Below, piece by piece: positions 13,015 to 25,341 of a stretch of 64,000 bases of DNA. A program made the translations under genes and the position numbers. Origin of the DNA: Phlyctochytrium arcticum (Eukaryota; Chytridiomycota; Chytridiomycetes; Chytridiales; Chytridiaceae); contig JAHLKI010000018.1 of assembly GCA_025602905.1 (NCBI GenBank), positions 372,001 through 436,000 of the forward strand, given 5' to 3'. Below the pieces are notes generated by a model that searched no databases, had not been told where the DNA came from, and saw nothing but the letters and a program-made list of their open reading frames with translations. Every line of letters starts with the position of its first letter. Within the stretch, counting starts at the first letter, position 1.

Positions 13015-13733
13015 TATGTGGAAACTCTGCTTCCATCAATCCCACCGAACGACCCCCATCACCAATCGCCAAAACACTTTACCAATCACCATCCCACACC
13101 ATAATTCATCACTCGCTTAGTTGTATATATTTATTCGGTATTACGGCGCATCTTCCCATTCAAAAATCCCATATACCGCATCGCCTAGCAAAGACTCAAA
13201 AAGCACAACACTCTCCAATAGACGGCTTTTTTTATGACCTCGCTCGGAATCCGAGTTCTGCGGTTGGACACACTCCCTTTTGGCTACCTCTAATTTACTT
13301 GCATGTTTTTTTTTTCTATATATTTACTACCAATACACACACACTGCCTGATCTGCGCTGCGCTGCCAGATTTAAATGGTGTGTTTCGCGACTTTTTCTT
13401 TTTTCTTGCCTACGGCCCTCGACGCGCCAGAATGTGACATCACAGAAATAGTAAGCAGACCAGTCGCCAAACTCCGATCGAAAAACAAGCGCAGCAGCAG
13501 AAAGACTTTTCCGTCGAAAGCCCTGCTTCACCCTCAAAAATACCGGAACGAGGCTGAGCTGCATATTCTGGCCCGATCGGTGCCATGTATTTCCGCTTCG
13601 CCATGTTTTCTTGGCAAAGACATGAACGGATTCACATAGTCATTCTCATATAAATAGCGTCCTCTACGCGTATGCCCTCTTTCTTTTCCACCCACAAATC
13701 CTGAACTCTTTGATATACGCACCAATCTTCATC
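13015..13733. other. Intergenic region carrying promoter of the secreted protein gene
   Basis: 719 bp with T-rich tracts near 13308-13325 and 13388-13405 and a TATA element near 13650. A frame at 13376..13639 has no recognisable content. Confidence 0.45.
13649..13656 (+). promoter_or_regulatory. TATA box of the secreted Cys-rich protein gene
   Basis: TATAAATA, 78 bases before the ATG at 13734 and followed by a pyrimidine-rich leader; position and sequence fit a strong TATA-type fungal promoter. Transcription would start about 30 bases downstream. Confidence 0.55.
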
Positions 13734-14279
13734 ATGAACTACATCGCATCGCTTTTCGCCATCTTTGCCATCTTGGCTTTGGCTCTGCTCCCCGGTACTG
13801 ACTCGACCTTTGCCGCCCGACAAAAGGTCTACCTTGCCCGCCGCCAATCTTCCTCAAGCAATGACCGTAACAGTGGCAACAACACCCGTTGTGCGGTCGA
13901 ACCTTACCCCGGTCTGGGAAACCGCTTCCGCCTTGGGAACTGCAGCACCGAGTACGAAAAGCACATCAAGATCTGCGACTCAGACAAGAACTGTGAGAAG
14001 GATGCTGAGCGCTTGAAGACCCTCTGCGAGGATATTTGCCAGAACGACGATAACGCCGTTGCGCGTTGCGTGAAAGTGTGCAACCGTAGCTACCGCAACT
14101 TTGATCGCAGTGTATGTGCTCCCATCAACGGAACCAAGAACAAGGAATCATGCGATTTCCTCGCCTATCAGCAACTCTGGGCGTGTCAAGAGATTTGCGT
14201 TGAATTCCACAAGGGCCTCGGAAACAGCAGCAGCACCACCACCACTGATGAGACCGAAGATACCGACGGCGACGAATGA
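13734..14279 (+). CDS. Small secreted cysteine-rich protein
   Basis: A single exon of 181 codons. The N-terminus (MNYIASLFAIFAILALALLPGTDSTFA) is a clear signal peptide with likely cleavage after ~residue 26. A dibasic site (ARR, ~38) may mark further trimming. The mature part has 12 cysteines in a pattern of short spacings (C-x-VEPYPG...GNC, KIC..KNC, LCEDIC, RCVKVC, SVC..SC, WACQEIC), consistent with disulfide-bonded extracellular folding, and N-glycosylation sites (NNT, NCS, NRS, NGT). The end is an acidic/Thr tail (TTTTDETEDTDGDE). The frame can be read further 5' only with a non-ATG codon, so ATG 13734, with a good context (catcATG), is the start. No known family is recognised; a cell-surface or secreted effector-like role is possible but unproven. 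Confidence 0.8.
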   Translation: MNYIASLFAIFAILALALLPGTDSTFAARQKVYLARRQSSSSNDRNSGNNTRCAVEPYPGLGNRFRLGNCSTEYEKHIKICDSDKNCEKDAERLKTLCEDICQNDDNAVARCVKVCNRSYRNFDRSVCAPINGTKNKESCDFLAYQQLWACQEICVEFHKGLGNSSSTTTTDETEDTDGDE

Positions 14280-14485
14280 TAGATACTTGTCATTCACCCT
14301 TGATGGACGATTCAACCCAGGGTGTCATATTTATGCACATACGTTTTTGTTGTCGGCCCAATGCCTTCGTTGCCTTTTTGAACACTTGATACCATAGCCT
14401 TGTTTAACTTTGTAAAATAAATACATATTTCGTACAATCACAAAACATTCGTCTTTTATTTGTAATGCCGAACTGAAGGTCAAAA

Positions 14486-17400
14486 TCACCTGGATTTCTT
14501 GGGACTGTCCGCGCTCTGGCTATTGCCACACGCGCCAACAAATCGGGCAGCACGGATGCAAAGAGACAACACCAAGAAAAAGCCGATGGCATAAAAGCAA
14601 ATATATGTATCCTTGGTTCCATAGAGAACCAACACGAACGCAATCACATTGATCGCCCAAAGCGTTGGGTTCCTCCAACTATGAAAGGCTATCAATACTA
14701 GAACTGATGGATGAGGGTGAGAATAATATACTGACCTGATAGGGATTTCAGGTAATCCCCCCAAAAGCCAAAAAGTGACTACCAGCAAGCTGGCAAGCGG
14801 TTGAACTCCTCCAGTCCATGATGTCCCCGCAATCAAGTCCTTTGCCCATACTACACTTCCCGGTATAGTAAAAGGTAACGCCCATAGTAGCAGTAACAGG
14901 GATGCAAACTTTTGCTTCTCATTGAAAAATACTTGACGTGTCGGCGGCGAAGGTGTATGTGGATGTGATGAGGGCATGGGAAGATTGATAATGTGTCGAC
15001 GATCCAAGCCGCAAATAACGAGGTCGATGATGAAGGTCAAGACGTAAAAAATTGGGTGTGGGACTTTCAAAGCCAGAGCAGCGCTTAAGATAAATGCGAT
15101 GGGTTTTCCTCGATTGAGACTATAAAGTGCAACTATCAGTTCAAATGAAGGGCGCGTTTTTCCCACGTGAAAGTTACCCAAAAGAAGATGTCGGAATCCA
15201 TATGAAAACTGCTCCAATAATCCACAAAATGGTATCCAGGAAGGCAGATATGGCCACAAACAAACCTAGAGCCGCAATATATAGCCCGGGTAAAAGTAAC
15301 GAGAACCACAAGTCGCGGTTGCCGAGGAGCAGACTTGCAACATGACTTGTCACTCGTGTAGGAAATGGCAATCGCAATAAAACGGTCTGCAGGACCCCTG
15401 CAGCGACCAAAATAAACAAAGTACGTCTCAAAGGTAGCTGTGCCGGAATCTCATATAATGAAGGAAACGAGCCTATACCGAGATCAGAGTAAGCTTTCAC
15501 GCTCCGAGAATATAGACTTTAACAGACTAACCAGTAGTACTCCCGACAACCCAGCTGGAACCGATAATCTGCACACAAACGACAACTAAAAGGCACACCC
15601 ACGCCATCATGTATCGTCCAATAACCCGCCCCAAACTGGCCCGCCAGCCGATGGCAAATCTCATCCTTAAATCGCACGCGCCATCCGAGATAATGCGCAG
15701 TTGTAGCCCAGAAGGATTGGCGTTATGAAGCAGTTGAGGATCACCATAGAAGGAGATGTAATCTCCCTCGGCCCGACTCAAAAACTTTTCCTCCGATGAC
15801 GGTGGGGCCCATTGATGAATGATGTGCGGAATTTGAGATGCTAACATAACTCCATAAGTACGATTCCAGAAATGAAAGGATGGATTTACCCTTCGTGCAG
15901 GACAACGGCAGCCACGAGACTTTGTAAATCAGCAGGCTATTTTGAATCGAAGGAATGGACAGGATCGCCATAGGTGATTTAATAGAGACGTCAATCGTCT
16001 TGCCCAAAGCGAGTTCTGCGCAATTGAAGACTATTACACGCCAATCGTAAAACACGTGTGATATTTAACGCACCAATCGTCCACAGATTGAAAGTTAAAC
16101 GCTGTTCATCTCTTTGCTGCTCAGACTCTATATGTGCCACAAAGGTTTTCGTTGTCGAATATGTTTTGACTGCAACCGCCTCCACGTTCAATCGCTTTAG
16201 TTCTTGCAGAGGAATCTGCTCAAATGCTACAATGGTCGTCCGGGACGAGGGCAGCTCTATGGCATATGATTTCCGAGTGCAGCATTCCCACTCAGGTCCG
16301 TTTGTTGATTTGCTTTTGCAGAAAAAGACGTCTTCGAGGGCGAGATCGGTCACATATGTGAGAGTATGGGGCATACTGTCAGTGGGAATGGCCAAAAAGT
16401 TATAGCCCGATTCTGGAAAAGTGAGATTCTTGGCAAATTTGGGTGCCCTTTGAAAAACATCTGGTGTGAACGTGGAGCAGGAAGACCCGATCTCGACTTT
16501 TGGAAATTTAGCTTTCACGGAACGAAACAAGGATCTAGATTATGACTTACCAGCGGTTTGCCCATGCACCAGCTTACTTTGGAAAGTATTGCGTAGCGAT
16601 CCAATACGATCCTCCAAAGTGTGAGAAGGTACGTTCCAAGTGACATCAATGATTCCAATGGCGAGTTTTCGAACAATCTGATTACACCAAAGAATGGCAC
16701 GATGGTCAGCGCTCGTCCACACACCGGGAATTCCAGTAGAATAAACAGTAAATCCATTGGATGAAGGAAGAAACTGTCCGGCTTCCGTGGTTTCGGATGA
16801 TATCATCGAATCGTGATTTCCGCCCGCAATAGACACCAATGTGACATTCTGCACAAGGTCAGAAGCGAAATCCCTCCAAAAGCGATTGACCCGCCTATAT
16901 ACATCAGCGATGCTTGAGTCTAATGGTGCGGGGGGTTTGCTGTGCGGGGTGGCCAGCGTGATGATTGTATCGACGAGACCCTTGACGTAGGTGGGTAAAG
17001 TGAAAATCATGCGGGACACAATTCCTCCCATGGAATGCGCAACCAAAATGACGGACTTGGGAGGCTCCCTCTTTGACGACCTCTGATACAATGAGAGGAT
17101 GTAACGAATCGCCTCATTCGCATAACGCGCTTGGTCTTCTATGAGATGTCCTTGAAAAGCGGCCAGTTCTTCATTCGTGTCCACTGAAATCGAGATTAGC
17201 TCCGATTCCCATAATCACAATGACAGGTCCTCATACTTGTAAAGACATCAAATGGTGGCGGGATCTCTCTATGATGGTATTTGAATCCCCTATTCTCCGC
17301 CATCTGCCAATACTGAGCTGAAATCTCATGACCAAGAGACCGAGCTTGCTTGTAACTGCCAGCATTTCCGGGGATGAATAGAATTGGAACTCCCTCAGGC

Positions 17401-17741
17401 TGTAATTTGAGATTGGTTATGATCAATAGCTTTAGATGTGAAATCAGAAGTTTTCTTACCAAATTTCCATCATGTCGTCCGTTGCGCTCTTTGTACAGAT
17501 ATAGCTTATACTTGTTCAAACTTGCATCTGACGGAATAAATTTGTCCTGAACCACATAGTCCGGATACATGTATGTCATATGGCAGCCGTCCACATCGCG
17601 ACCTCGTTTGAAGTAAGATTCCACGCATAGTCCAAGGAAGAGCAAAGAGCATATTGCAATGACAGCGAGCCGGAATGGCGAGAGCGTCGAACAACCCTTG
17701 GGCATATGTCTGAGCGTGGCAAGGGGTAGCAGCTCCGGCAT
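14486..17741 (-). CDS. BST1: GPI inositol-deacylase (Bst1/PGAP1)
   Basis: Eight exons on the minus strand (17741..17460, 17399..17237, 17183..16551, 16511..16074, 16030..15890, 15840..15532, 15493..15178, 15119..14486) give 971 residues, near yeast Bst1 length. The enzyme removes the inositol-linked acyl chain from GPI anchors in the ER, needed for export and quality control of GPI proteins. Evidence: a single N-terminal membrane helix (FRLAVIAICSLLFLGLCVESYF), the hallmark CHMTYMYPDYV, GVPILFIPGNAGSYKQARSL, FQGHLIEDQARYANEAIRYIL and the lipase nucleophile elbow VAHSMGG with Ser199; ITLATPHSKPP follows. The C-terminal third is a set of hydrophobic helices (e.g. LVILVAAGVLQTVLL-like segments, LGLFVAISAFLDTILWIIG). 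Several introns are very short (38, 39, 43 nt). A second in-frame ATG at 17705 is possible. Confidence 0.92.
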
Positions 17742-17902
17742 GCCATTGGCTCAGAGCTAGAAGGTGACCTTGTGACAATGTCACGAAAACTATGAAGTTT
17801 ATGGACAAAATAGAAAGAAAGGAGAGAATGAAAAGTCAACTGTTTTATTTTATTCAATGGAGGTCATTATCTTTACACAGCAAATGTCTGGGCATTGGGT
17901 AT

Positions 17903-19834
<1,932 letters not shown>

Positions 19835-21302
19835 CTATATGCTGCGCTCCTTTAGAACGCGCGGCCAGATCCACGCCAAGGGATTTTGGACCACGAAAAT
19901 GTTGCGCAACCAAGAAAGAAGGGAGTTTATAGGAGTGAGCTCATGTGAGCATTGAGGGACAATCAGTTCAGACAACTTGTTGGGCCAGGTCTCTTGGCTG
20001 AGATGATAGGCATCTTGCCACTTTCTACGGCGTAAATCCGGTTGAGCGATATAGTGTTTCTCGAACCAGTCACGAAGGCGAGGGAGCTGCCCGTCAATCA
20101 TCTTGGCCGCAAAGTTCCCAGAAACATGGAGGACGGAAACATGGTGCAAAGATGCTGGTGGCGTTGATCGCCACCGAAAATATGCATCGAGAGCCGTGGG
20201 AAAAACTTGTGGAGTTGGTTGGTCGGACAAAAGAAGTGCTCGATCCGAAGGTTCTGTAAGCTTTACATTGAACATGTAGTCAGTCAACGCGCCATCCACG
20301 TAAAGACCATGTCCTGCAGAATGTATGTACTCGCAACGCTCCTAATGGAAGGAAATGACAGTTAGCATTGATATGATAGCCCAGAACATCAGGAACAATT
20401 GCCCACCTGTACAAATGGAATACATGTAGTACCATGTAGCACTTGGTAAATATTGTCGGTCGTTAACTTGACAAAGCGGACGTTTTCGACACCACCCGCA
20501 CCATTGGCCATGAACGTGGGTATCTCATCCCCAGAGTAGAAAACTATTCGTTCGCAGAGCGTTGGCAAAACACTATCGGAAACCAGGTTGCCCAATGCAT
20601 AGGTGACGAATAGTCCGCGAAGTGCCCAGTCCGGCAGATTCTGGTACATGCTGCGCAAATTTGACACGACAATGGCAACGCGAAACTCTGGATGGTCCAA
20701 AATGCCCTGGATGAGATTCTCCGGTGCAACAATTTTGTATAGTTGTTCCATCATGGGCCGTAATGCTCTTGGAGTATCCTGCGCATGGTAAGCTATCTGA
20801 TAATCAACAGTCCCACATTCCTCAAACCTACCCCATCCTTGTACATCATCCAGCAGTAATGCCGCATGAGCTCTTCAGTCAAATTGATTTCTGGGAATGC
20901 TATACTGCCGATCAATGCCAGGAAACGCATCGCACCAGTGGATGATCCAACAAGCCATTTGGGGCCATTGAGTTGTCCTTTTGTATGCAAGGCTTTCAGA
21001 CGGGCCTCAAAACCAGTTGTTACCAGCCCAGATGGTCCCGATGCGGGCGCTACAAATATTCTATCGCAAATTTTTGTTGGTTCGAGAACGAAGCTAGTGA
21101 TCTTTTGATTTACTTACCGAAAGTAATCCAAGTCCTTCTGATGCAATTGCTGATGTTCTTCGGGATTTGAAGCAATCGAGCGACTAGGCTGAAAGGCGAA
21201 ATTACTGGTTTCGGAATCGCATGCTAGCAAGGGTGATTGCTGAGAATCGGCAGGGCATCTTGGAGTTCGCTTTGAAAAATGGGTTTGGTCGCTCATTGAC
21301 AT
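19835..21302 (-). CDS. Patatin-like phospholipase/lipase domain protein
   Basis: Exons 21302..21118, 21060..20832, 20778..20407 and 20341..19835 (introns 57, 53, 65 nt) give 430 residues. Patatin-like enzymes hydrolyse acyl-lipids with a Ser-Asp dyad. The nucleophile elbow is WLVGSSTGAMRF (Ser102) and the Asp motif is GLYVDGALTDY (Asp278). Before the elbow the usual oxyanion loop GGGxRG is replaced by APASGPSGLVTTGF (~66-79), which is rich in Gly/Ser but lacks the usual basic residue. The remainder includes HPEFRVAIVVSNLR and FYSGDEIPTFM. The N-terminal 60 residues look disordered. An upstream ATG at 21520 opens a basic 75-codon frame overlapping this start; a 32-nt intron (21321..21352) would fuse it in frame, giving a mitochondrial-presequence-like N-terminus. 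No membrane helix is obvious; substrate unknown. Confidence 0.75.
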
Positions 21303-22537
21303 CCCATGTTGTCGCTTTCGCTAGTTTGAGATACAATTATCTTTTGAAATACAGTATGGCGATGCGGTGGGTGAATTAGCGCAGGCCTGGCTCTGCGACG
21401 AAACTGATGAAAAGCGGATGATGTGGCAGTAATGTAACGTGTGAGGTAGGGGAGGAACTTGAGCATGGGTCTGCTGCTTGATATAACTTTGGAGATGGTT
21501 TGCCTATGATTGGGCGGCATTCGTATTTAATTGCGAGACGCAAGGACGATTTTAGAAGCCAAGAAGAAACAGGGATCCGCTACTGTGTAATCCTGCAAAC
21601 AAAACATCCAATTCCGATGTCCCCCCCGAAATCTTAGATCTGGACAGAAGGCAGCTGTTTCAGAAGAAAAATAGAAGACCTGTGGCGCCAGGTATGTAGC
21701 GTCCCCCGATAACGGATGCATGATAAAAAATTGCCTCTATGCAGTCGAAGTTGGCCATTTTACATGGTCCCATTATGCAGGCATGATGGGCGCAAATAGA
21801 CTTGCTGCGGATCCTGGATGGAGGTCGTAGGGTCTGTTTGTCCAAAGAACGTTTTTTTCGAGGCGTCGGAGTTTTTCGCCATAGAAGTTTATCTACCGCG
21901 CGGTGGACTTGCGTACCGGGGTTTTTGCCACACTCGAGGGGAATTACAACAATCATATATGACTTTGCTTCTGTCCACTCAAGAAAAGAGTGGACGATGC
22001 ACAGAACGGAAAGTGAAGAGCTCCCGAATTTCGACGCAGTTTGTGGATGCCCATGCCACGGAGAAAGAAGGTCGTTCCGCTGCTTATTTTTTAAGCTCAT
22101 CCCTGGGGCGCTTTCGACGCGCACGAGCAAAGTTCTCTCCAAATCAAGAGCCGGACAAACCAAAGATCAATCGCTGCCATAGAATCTTTGTGGCAGGCTT
22201 TGGAGATTCGAGGTGGATGGTACCTTGCACCCTTGGGCCCTTTTGAGACGCCCACCGTGGTAATTGGTATTACGCCTCGACAAACTTCAGCTTTATTCGT
22301 AAGCAGTACAATTTTCTCGGGAACAGTTATACCGTACTGGTATGTGTATTACTCGAGTACTACAGATTAACTTATGTTATGTGTGGTTTCCAAACTAAGT
22401 AGAATGTTTTTCCATTGTGCATTATGTAGCCACCGGGCAGGCACATTGACGGCAGGCATTCGTCTTGCTGGAAAAAAAAACGAAAGTAACAATCGTTTAG
22501 AACCTCCATACAACTGCTATGGGAACATGTGATTGTA
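21303..22537. other. Upstream region of the patatin-like gene and gap to the acidic protein gene
   Basis: Contains the basic 75-codon upstream frame (21520..21293, minus) discussed with the patatin-like gene. From about 21530 to 22537 there are overlapping frames of 126-167 codons on both strands (e.g. 21818..22246 plus, 21660..22163 minus) without recognisable domains or matching splice structure; their mutual overlap argues that at most one is real. Confidence 0.4.
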
Positions 22538-25054
22538 TCATGTAGACCAACCTTGGAGTTGCCATTTGGGACGCTTTCGATTTGACCTTGATTCCTCCTC
22601 GCTGTGCGACAGAAGCGGAGGTTTCACGTCTCGCGGGATTTGCTTTGCTCGAATCCGCCGGCAAAGGAGGTCTAGGGGGTTTTCATTTTCTACGGATATG
22701 TCGACCAAATCAGAAAAATTGCAGCAGATGTGTGAGAGAATGTAGGAACCTTTTTGGCCATCCACGGCTCTGGTCTCCGCATCGAGATGCCCTGGACGAC
22801 AACTATCATTAGATATACATTCCTCGTTCTTAATTGGAAGGGAAAAAAAAAGTGGACTACCGCAGAATGATGTGGGAAACGCTTGTTGGCTTTGCGAGTC
22901 AATTTTAACTTTTTGGATTATGGCTGAATATGACGGGTTTTCCTGCAGTAGATGCATGAGAATTTCAGTCCCCTGTAACAAGTATCCTCCAACCTTTGAT
23001 GGCTTGAATGTGTTACTTTGTAGTCTGGTGCGTTTCAGCTTGGTAGAATTCCTGCCTGACGAATCGGATGTGTTGAGCGACTCATCACCACTTGTGCCAT
23101 AAGGAGTGGAGTAAGAGTTGTTACCCCCTCGAGAATTATGCACGACGCGCTCGAGTGAGCCGAGGCTGTCAGAGTATTCGGCAGATCTTGCACCACTACC
23201 ATGAGAAGATGGACTTGCGCCAGTGATTGCGAATTTGGGTTCAGAATCGCGAGTGTCGGGGCTCTTTCCGGAGTCCACATCCTGTAATGATTCAAATTCC
23301 TCAGAATACTCAGCAAGCACTTGCGTCTGGAGTGCTTGCGCAGCACCAGCAACTTGGAGATTCTCACTATGAACTTCTGGGGTATCCAGGTAAGATTCTG
23401 TCAAGACGGATTTTTGGTTGGGTTCTCCAGCTGTGGACTTCATGGGGAGATAAGTAACCTCAATACCGCCCTCAACATCATGTCCGTCCAGCACGCTATT
23501 ATCATCATCATTCCAATCATTTGTCTGAACATTGGCGACCGGGACCACGTTAGGCTCGTCAGGGAACGAAGTTATATCAAACTGGCTTGATATATTCAAA
23601 CTTTCCACTGACATAACAGAACCATAATTTTTGACTTGTGCGGTATTCACGAAGTCTTCAGAAACATGGCTCACGCCATCGCTGACTTTCGCGTCCGATA
23701 CAAGAATCTCTGGTGTAGCCACACGTGCATTTTCCCCCGGCGCTTCAGAATAATCCTTCTCTCCTGACTTTTCTTCGGACCGATCTTCCGCGTCCAAGAC
23801 TGCAGCGCTGTTGCCTGAAATAATCATATCTTCCTCGCGAATGGACGGGTTAATAATGTCACTTGCTTGTTCCATAATTGAACTATCGTCCACAACATGG
23901 CTCACATCTTCGCTGACGTTTGCTTCATCCGCAAGGATCTCTGGCGTAGCCAAACTTTTGTTGTCAGCCTGCGTTTCAGAATGATCGTTCCCTCCTGACT
24001 CTTCTTCCTCGGACCGATCTGCCGAGTTCAAAACCGCGGCACTGTTGCCCGAAGTGTTTGTAGCTTCATCACGAATTGATGTGTTCAGAATGTCACTTGC
24101 GTGTTCCATAATGCAACTATCGTCAACTTCGCCCAGACTTTGTTCCGCAACCACTTTTCCCTTGCTGATAGACCCAGAGGAAGATGAGCTTATGGAAACA
24201 TTATCCTTGATGTCTGTTAGAGAAGTGCTCCCTGCCTGGTCTTCGATATAGTCTTGCCCATTTTCAGGGGTTCGGTCCATATCAGAATGTGTGTCTCCAA
24301 AATCCACCTCATTCGACCCTTTTGATTGATGTAAAATGCTATCTTCGGAAAGCCCTCGTTCACTGTCGCTTGTTGAGCTTTTACTCATCACATCTTGACC
24401 CCTCTTATGTGCAGGAGCATCCTCAAAGTCTTCACTATAATCGTCCTGATGGTGGATAACGGGAACATTTGCTTCATTGGCTAGTGCCGAATTGACAGCT
24501 TTTGTTGAAGTGTCTTCCCCAACTTTGCCCTCTTCCTGTACCGACTGGAACGCGCCTTCACTGAGACTGGATGGCGATGGATCATCAGAAAGATCTTCCA
24601 CTGCCGACGTGCTTTCGTCCATGCCCTGATGCTGTATCTGAATGAGAACAGATGCGTTGCTTTCGACTTTGCGGGAAGACATGACTTCCGCATCATCGTC
24701 ATCGGAAAAATGGTCATCCGTCAGTTGGCCCGAATCCGAAATTTGAGGATACTTCAGCTCTTCTGTCAACTCGTTGCCACTAGACAGATCGCCCCCGCGA
24801 TGAGCACCAACAAAGTCAGCATCAGAGTCGTCCACCGTTATGTTTTCCGGCTGTACAAGCTCGTAAATTCCGCCCATACGATCAATAATGTCGTCCACAT
24901 TGCTGGTGTCAAAGTCGTCATCGTAGTCTGGATCATCTGAGTCATGGCTATCTGCATCCACAATCACTTTGGCGATGCTTTTGTTGACGATGAGTTGCGT
25001 TTCGTAATTGGAGGAGAGATCGGATCTTGACGGATTTGTCGATGTTCGAGACAT
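22538..25054 (-). CDS. Highly acidic Ser/Asp/Glu-rich protein with internal repeats, function unknown
   Basis: A continuous frame of 838 codons from ATG 25054. It is dominated by acidic, Ser-rich sequence (DDPDYDDDFDTSN, DDHFSDDDDAEV). Residues ~309-386 and ~387-464 form a clear tandem repeat (each DDS(C/S)IME(H/Q)ASDI...SGNSAAVL...ATPEIL...VSHV). A shorter motif Y-S-E-(D/E)-F-E recurs (DDYSEDFEDA, LAEYSEEFESL) with a weaker SAEYSDSLGSL copy. The C-terminus becomes basic (KLKRTRLQSNTFKPSK; SNRKRPKWQLQ). A possible intron (22792..22860, 69 nt, GTAG...CCAG with a T-rich tract and CTAAT branch-like site) lies in frame near the C-terminus, so the protein may be 23 residues shorter. No known domain seen; likely disordered. 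Function not assigned. Confidence 0.7.
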   Translation of the reverse strand: MSRTSTNPSRSDLSSNYETQLIVNKSIAKVIVDADSHDSDDPDYDDDFDTSNVDDIIDRMGGIYELVQPENITVDDSDADFVGAHRGGDLSSGNELTEELKYPQISDSGQLTDDHFSDDDDAEVMSSRKVESNASVLIQIQHQGMDESTSAVEDLSDDPSPSSLSEGAFQSVQEEGKVGEDTSTKAVNSALANEANVPVIHHQDDYSEDFEDAPAHKRGQDVMSKSSTSDSERGLSEDSILHQSKGSNEVDFGDTHSDMDRTPENGQDYIEDQAGSTSLTDIKDNVSISSSSSGSISKGKVVAEQSLGEVDDSCIMEHASDILNTSIRDEATNTSGNSAAVLNSADRSEEEESGGNDHSETQADNKSLATPEILADEANVSEDVSHVVDDSSIMEQASDIINPSIREEDMIISGNSAAVLDAEDRSEEKSGEKDYSEAPGENARVATPEILVSDAKVSDGVSHVSEDFVNTAQVKNYGSVMSVESLNISSQFDITSFPDEPNVVPVANVQTNDWNDDDNSVLDGHDVEGGIEVTYLPMKSTAGEPNQKSVLTESYLDTPEVHSENLQVAGAAQALQTQVLAEYSEEFESLQDVDSGKSPDTRDSEPKFAITGASPSSHGSGARSAEYSDSLGSLERVVHNSRGGNNSYSTPYGTSGDESLNTSDSSGRNSTKLKRTRLQSNTFKPSKVGGYLLQGTEILMHLLQENPSYSAIIQKVKIDSQSQQAFPTSFCGSPLFFSLPIKNEECISNDSCRPGHLDAETRAVDGQKGSYILSHICCNFSDLVDISVENENPLDLLCRRIRAKQIPRDVKPPLLSHSEEESRSNRKRPKWQLQGWST
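23663..23896 (-). repeat. Copy 2 of the 78-residue coding tandem repeat
   Basis: Encodes VVDDSSIMEQASDIIN through to DAKVSDGVSHV. Similarity to copy 1 is visible at both protein and DNA level, so the duplication is fairly recent or under constraint. Confidence 0.75.
23897..24130 (-). repeat. Copy 1 of a 78-residue coding tandem repeat
   Basis: Encodes EVDDSCIMEHASDILN through to DEANVSEDVSHV within the acidic protein; adjacent to copy 2 at a 234-base period. Confidence 0.75.
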
Positions 25055-25341
25055 GTTTTACACTTTGGACGCGTTGAGTACGCGTGACGCGTTAAGAATG
25101 AGAGGGGAAAAGTAAAAGTCGGCCAGCCAGGACTCGATGAACAAATAGATATGAAATAAAATGTAAATAAAATGAGCGCGCATGTGTCGGCTAACTACAT
25201 CTATATGTTAAAAACGGTCCCCGCAACTAAATATACAACGAGTATTTGTCAATGGTCTCGGCATGGTTTGCTCTAGATCTACTCCTCCAATAAACTCTGG
25301 GGCCTAATCGGCTCATATGTACATTCACGCATAGATAGTCT

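Noticed and set aside
14730..14765. Possible 32-nt intron in the last BST1 exon
   Set aside because: Removing it would shift the frame; the unspliced reading continues the membrane domain to a proper stop.
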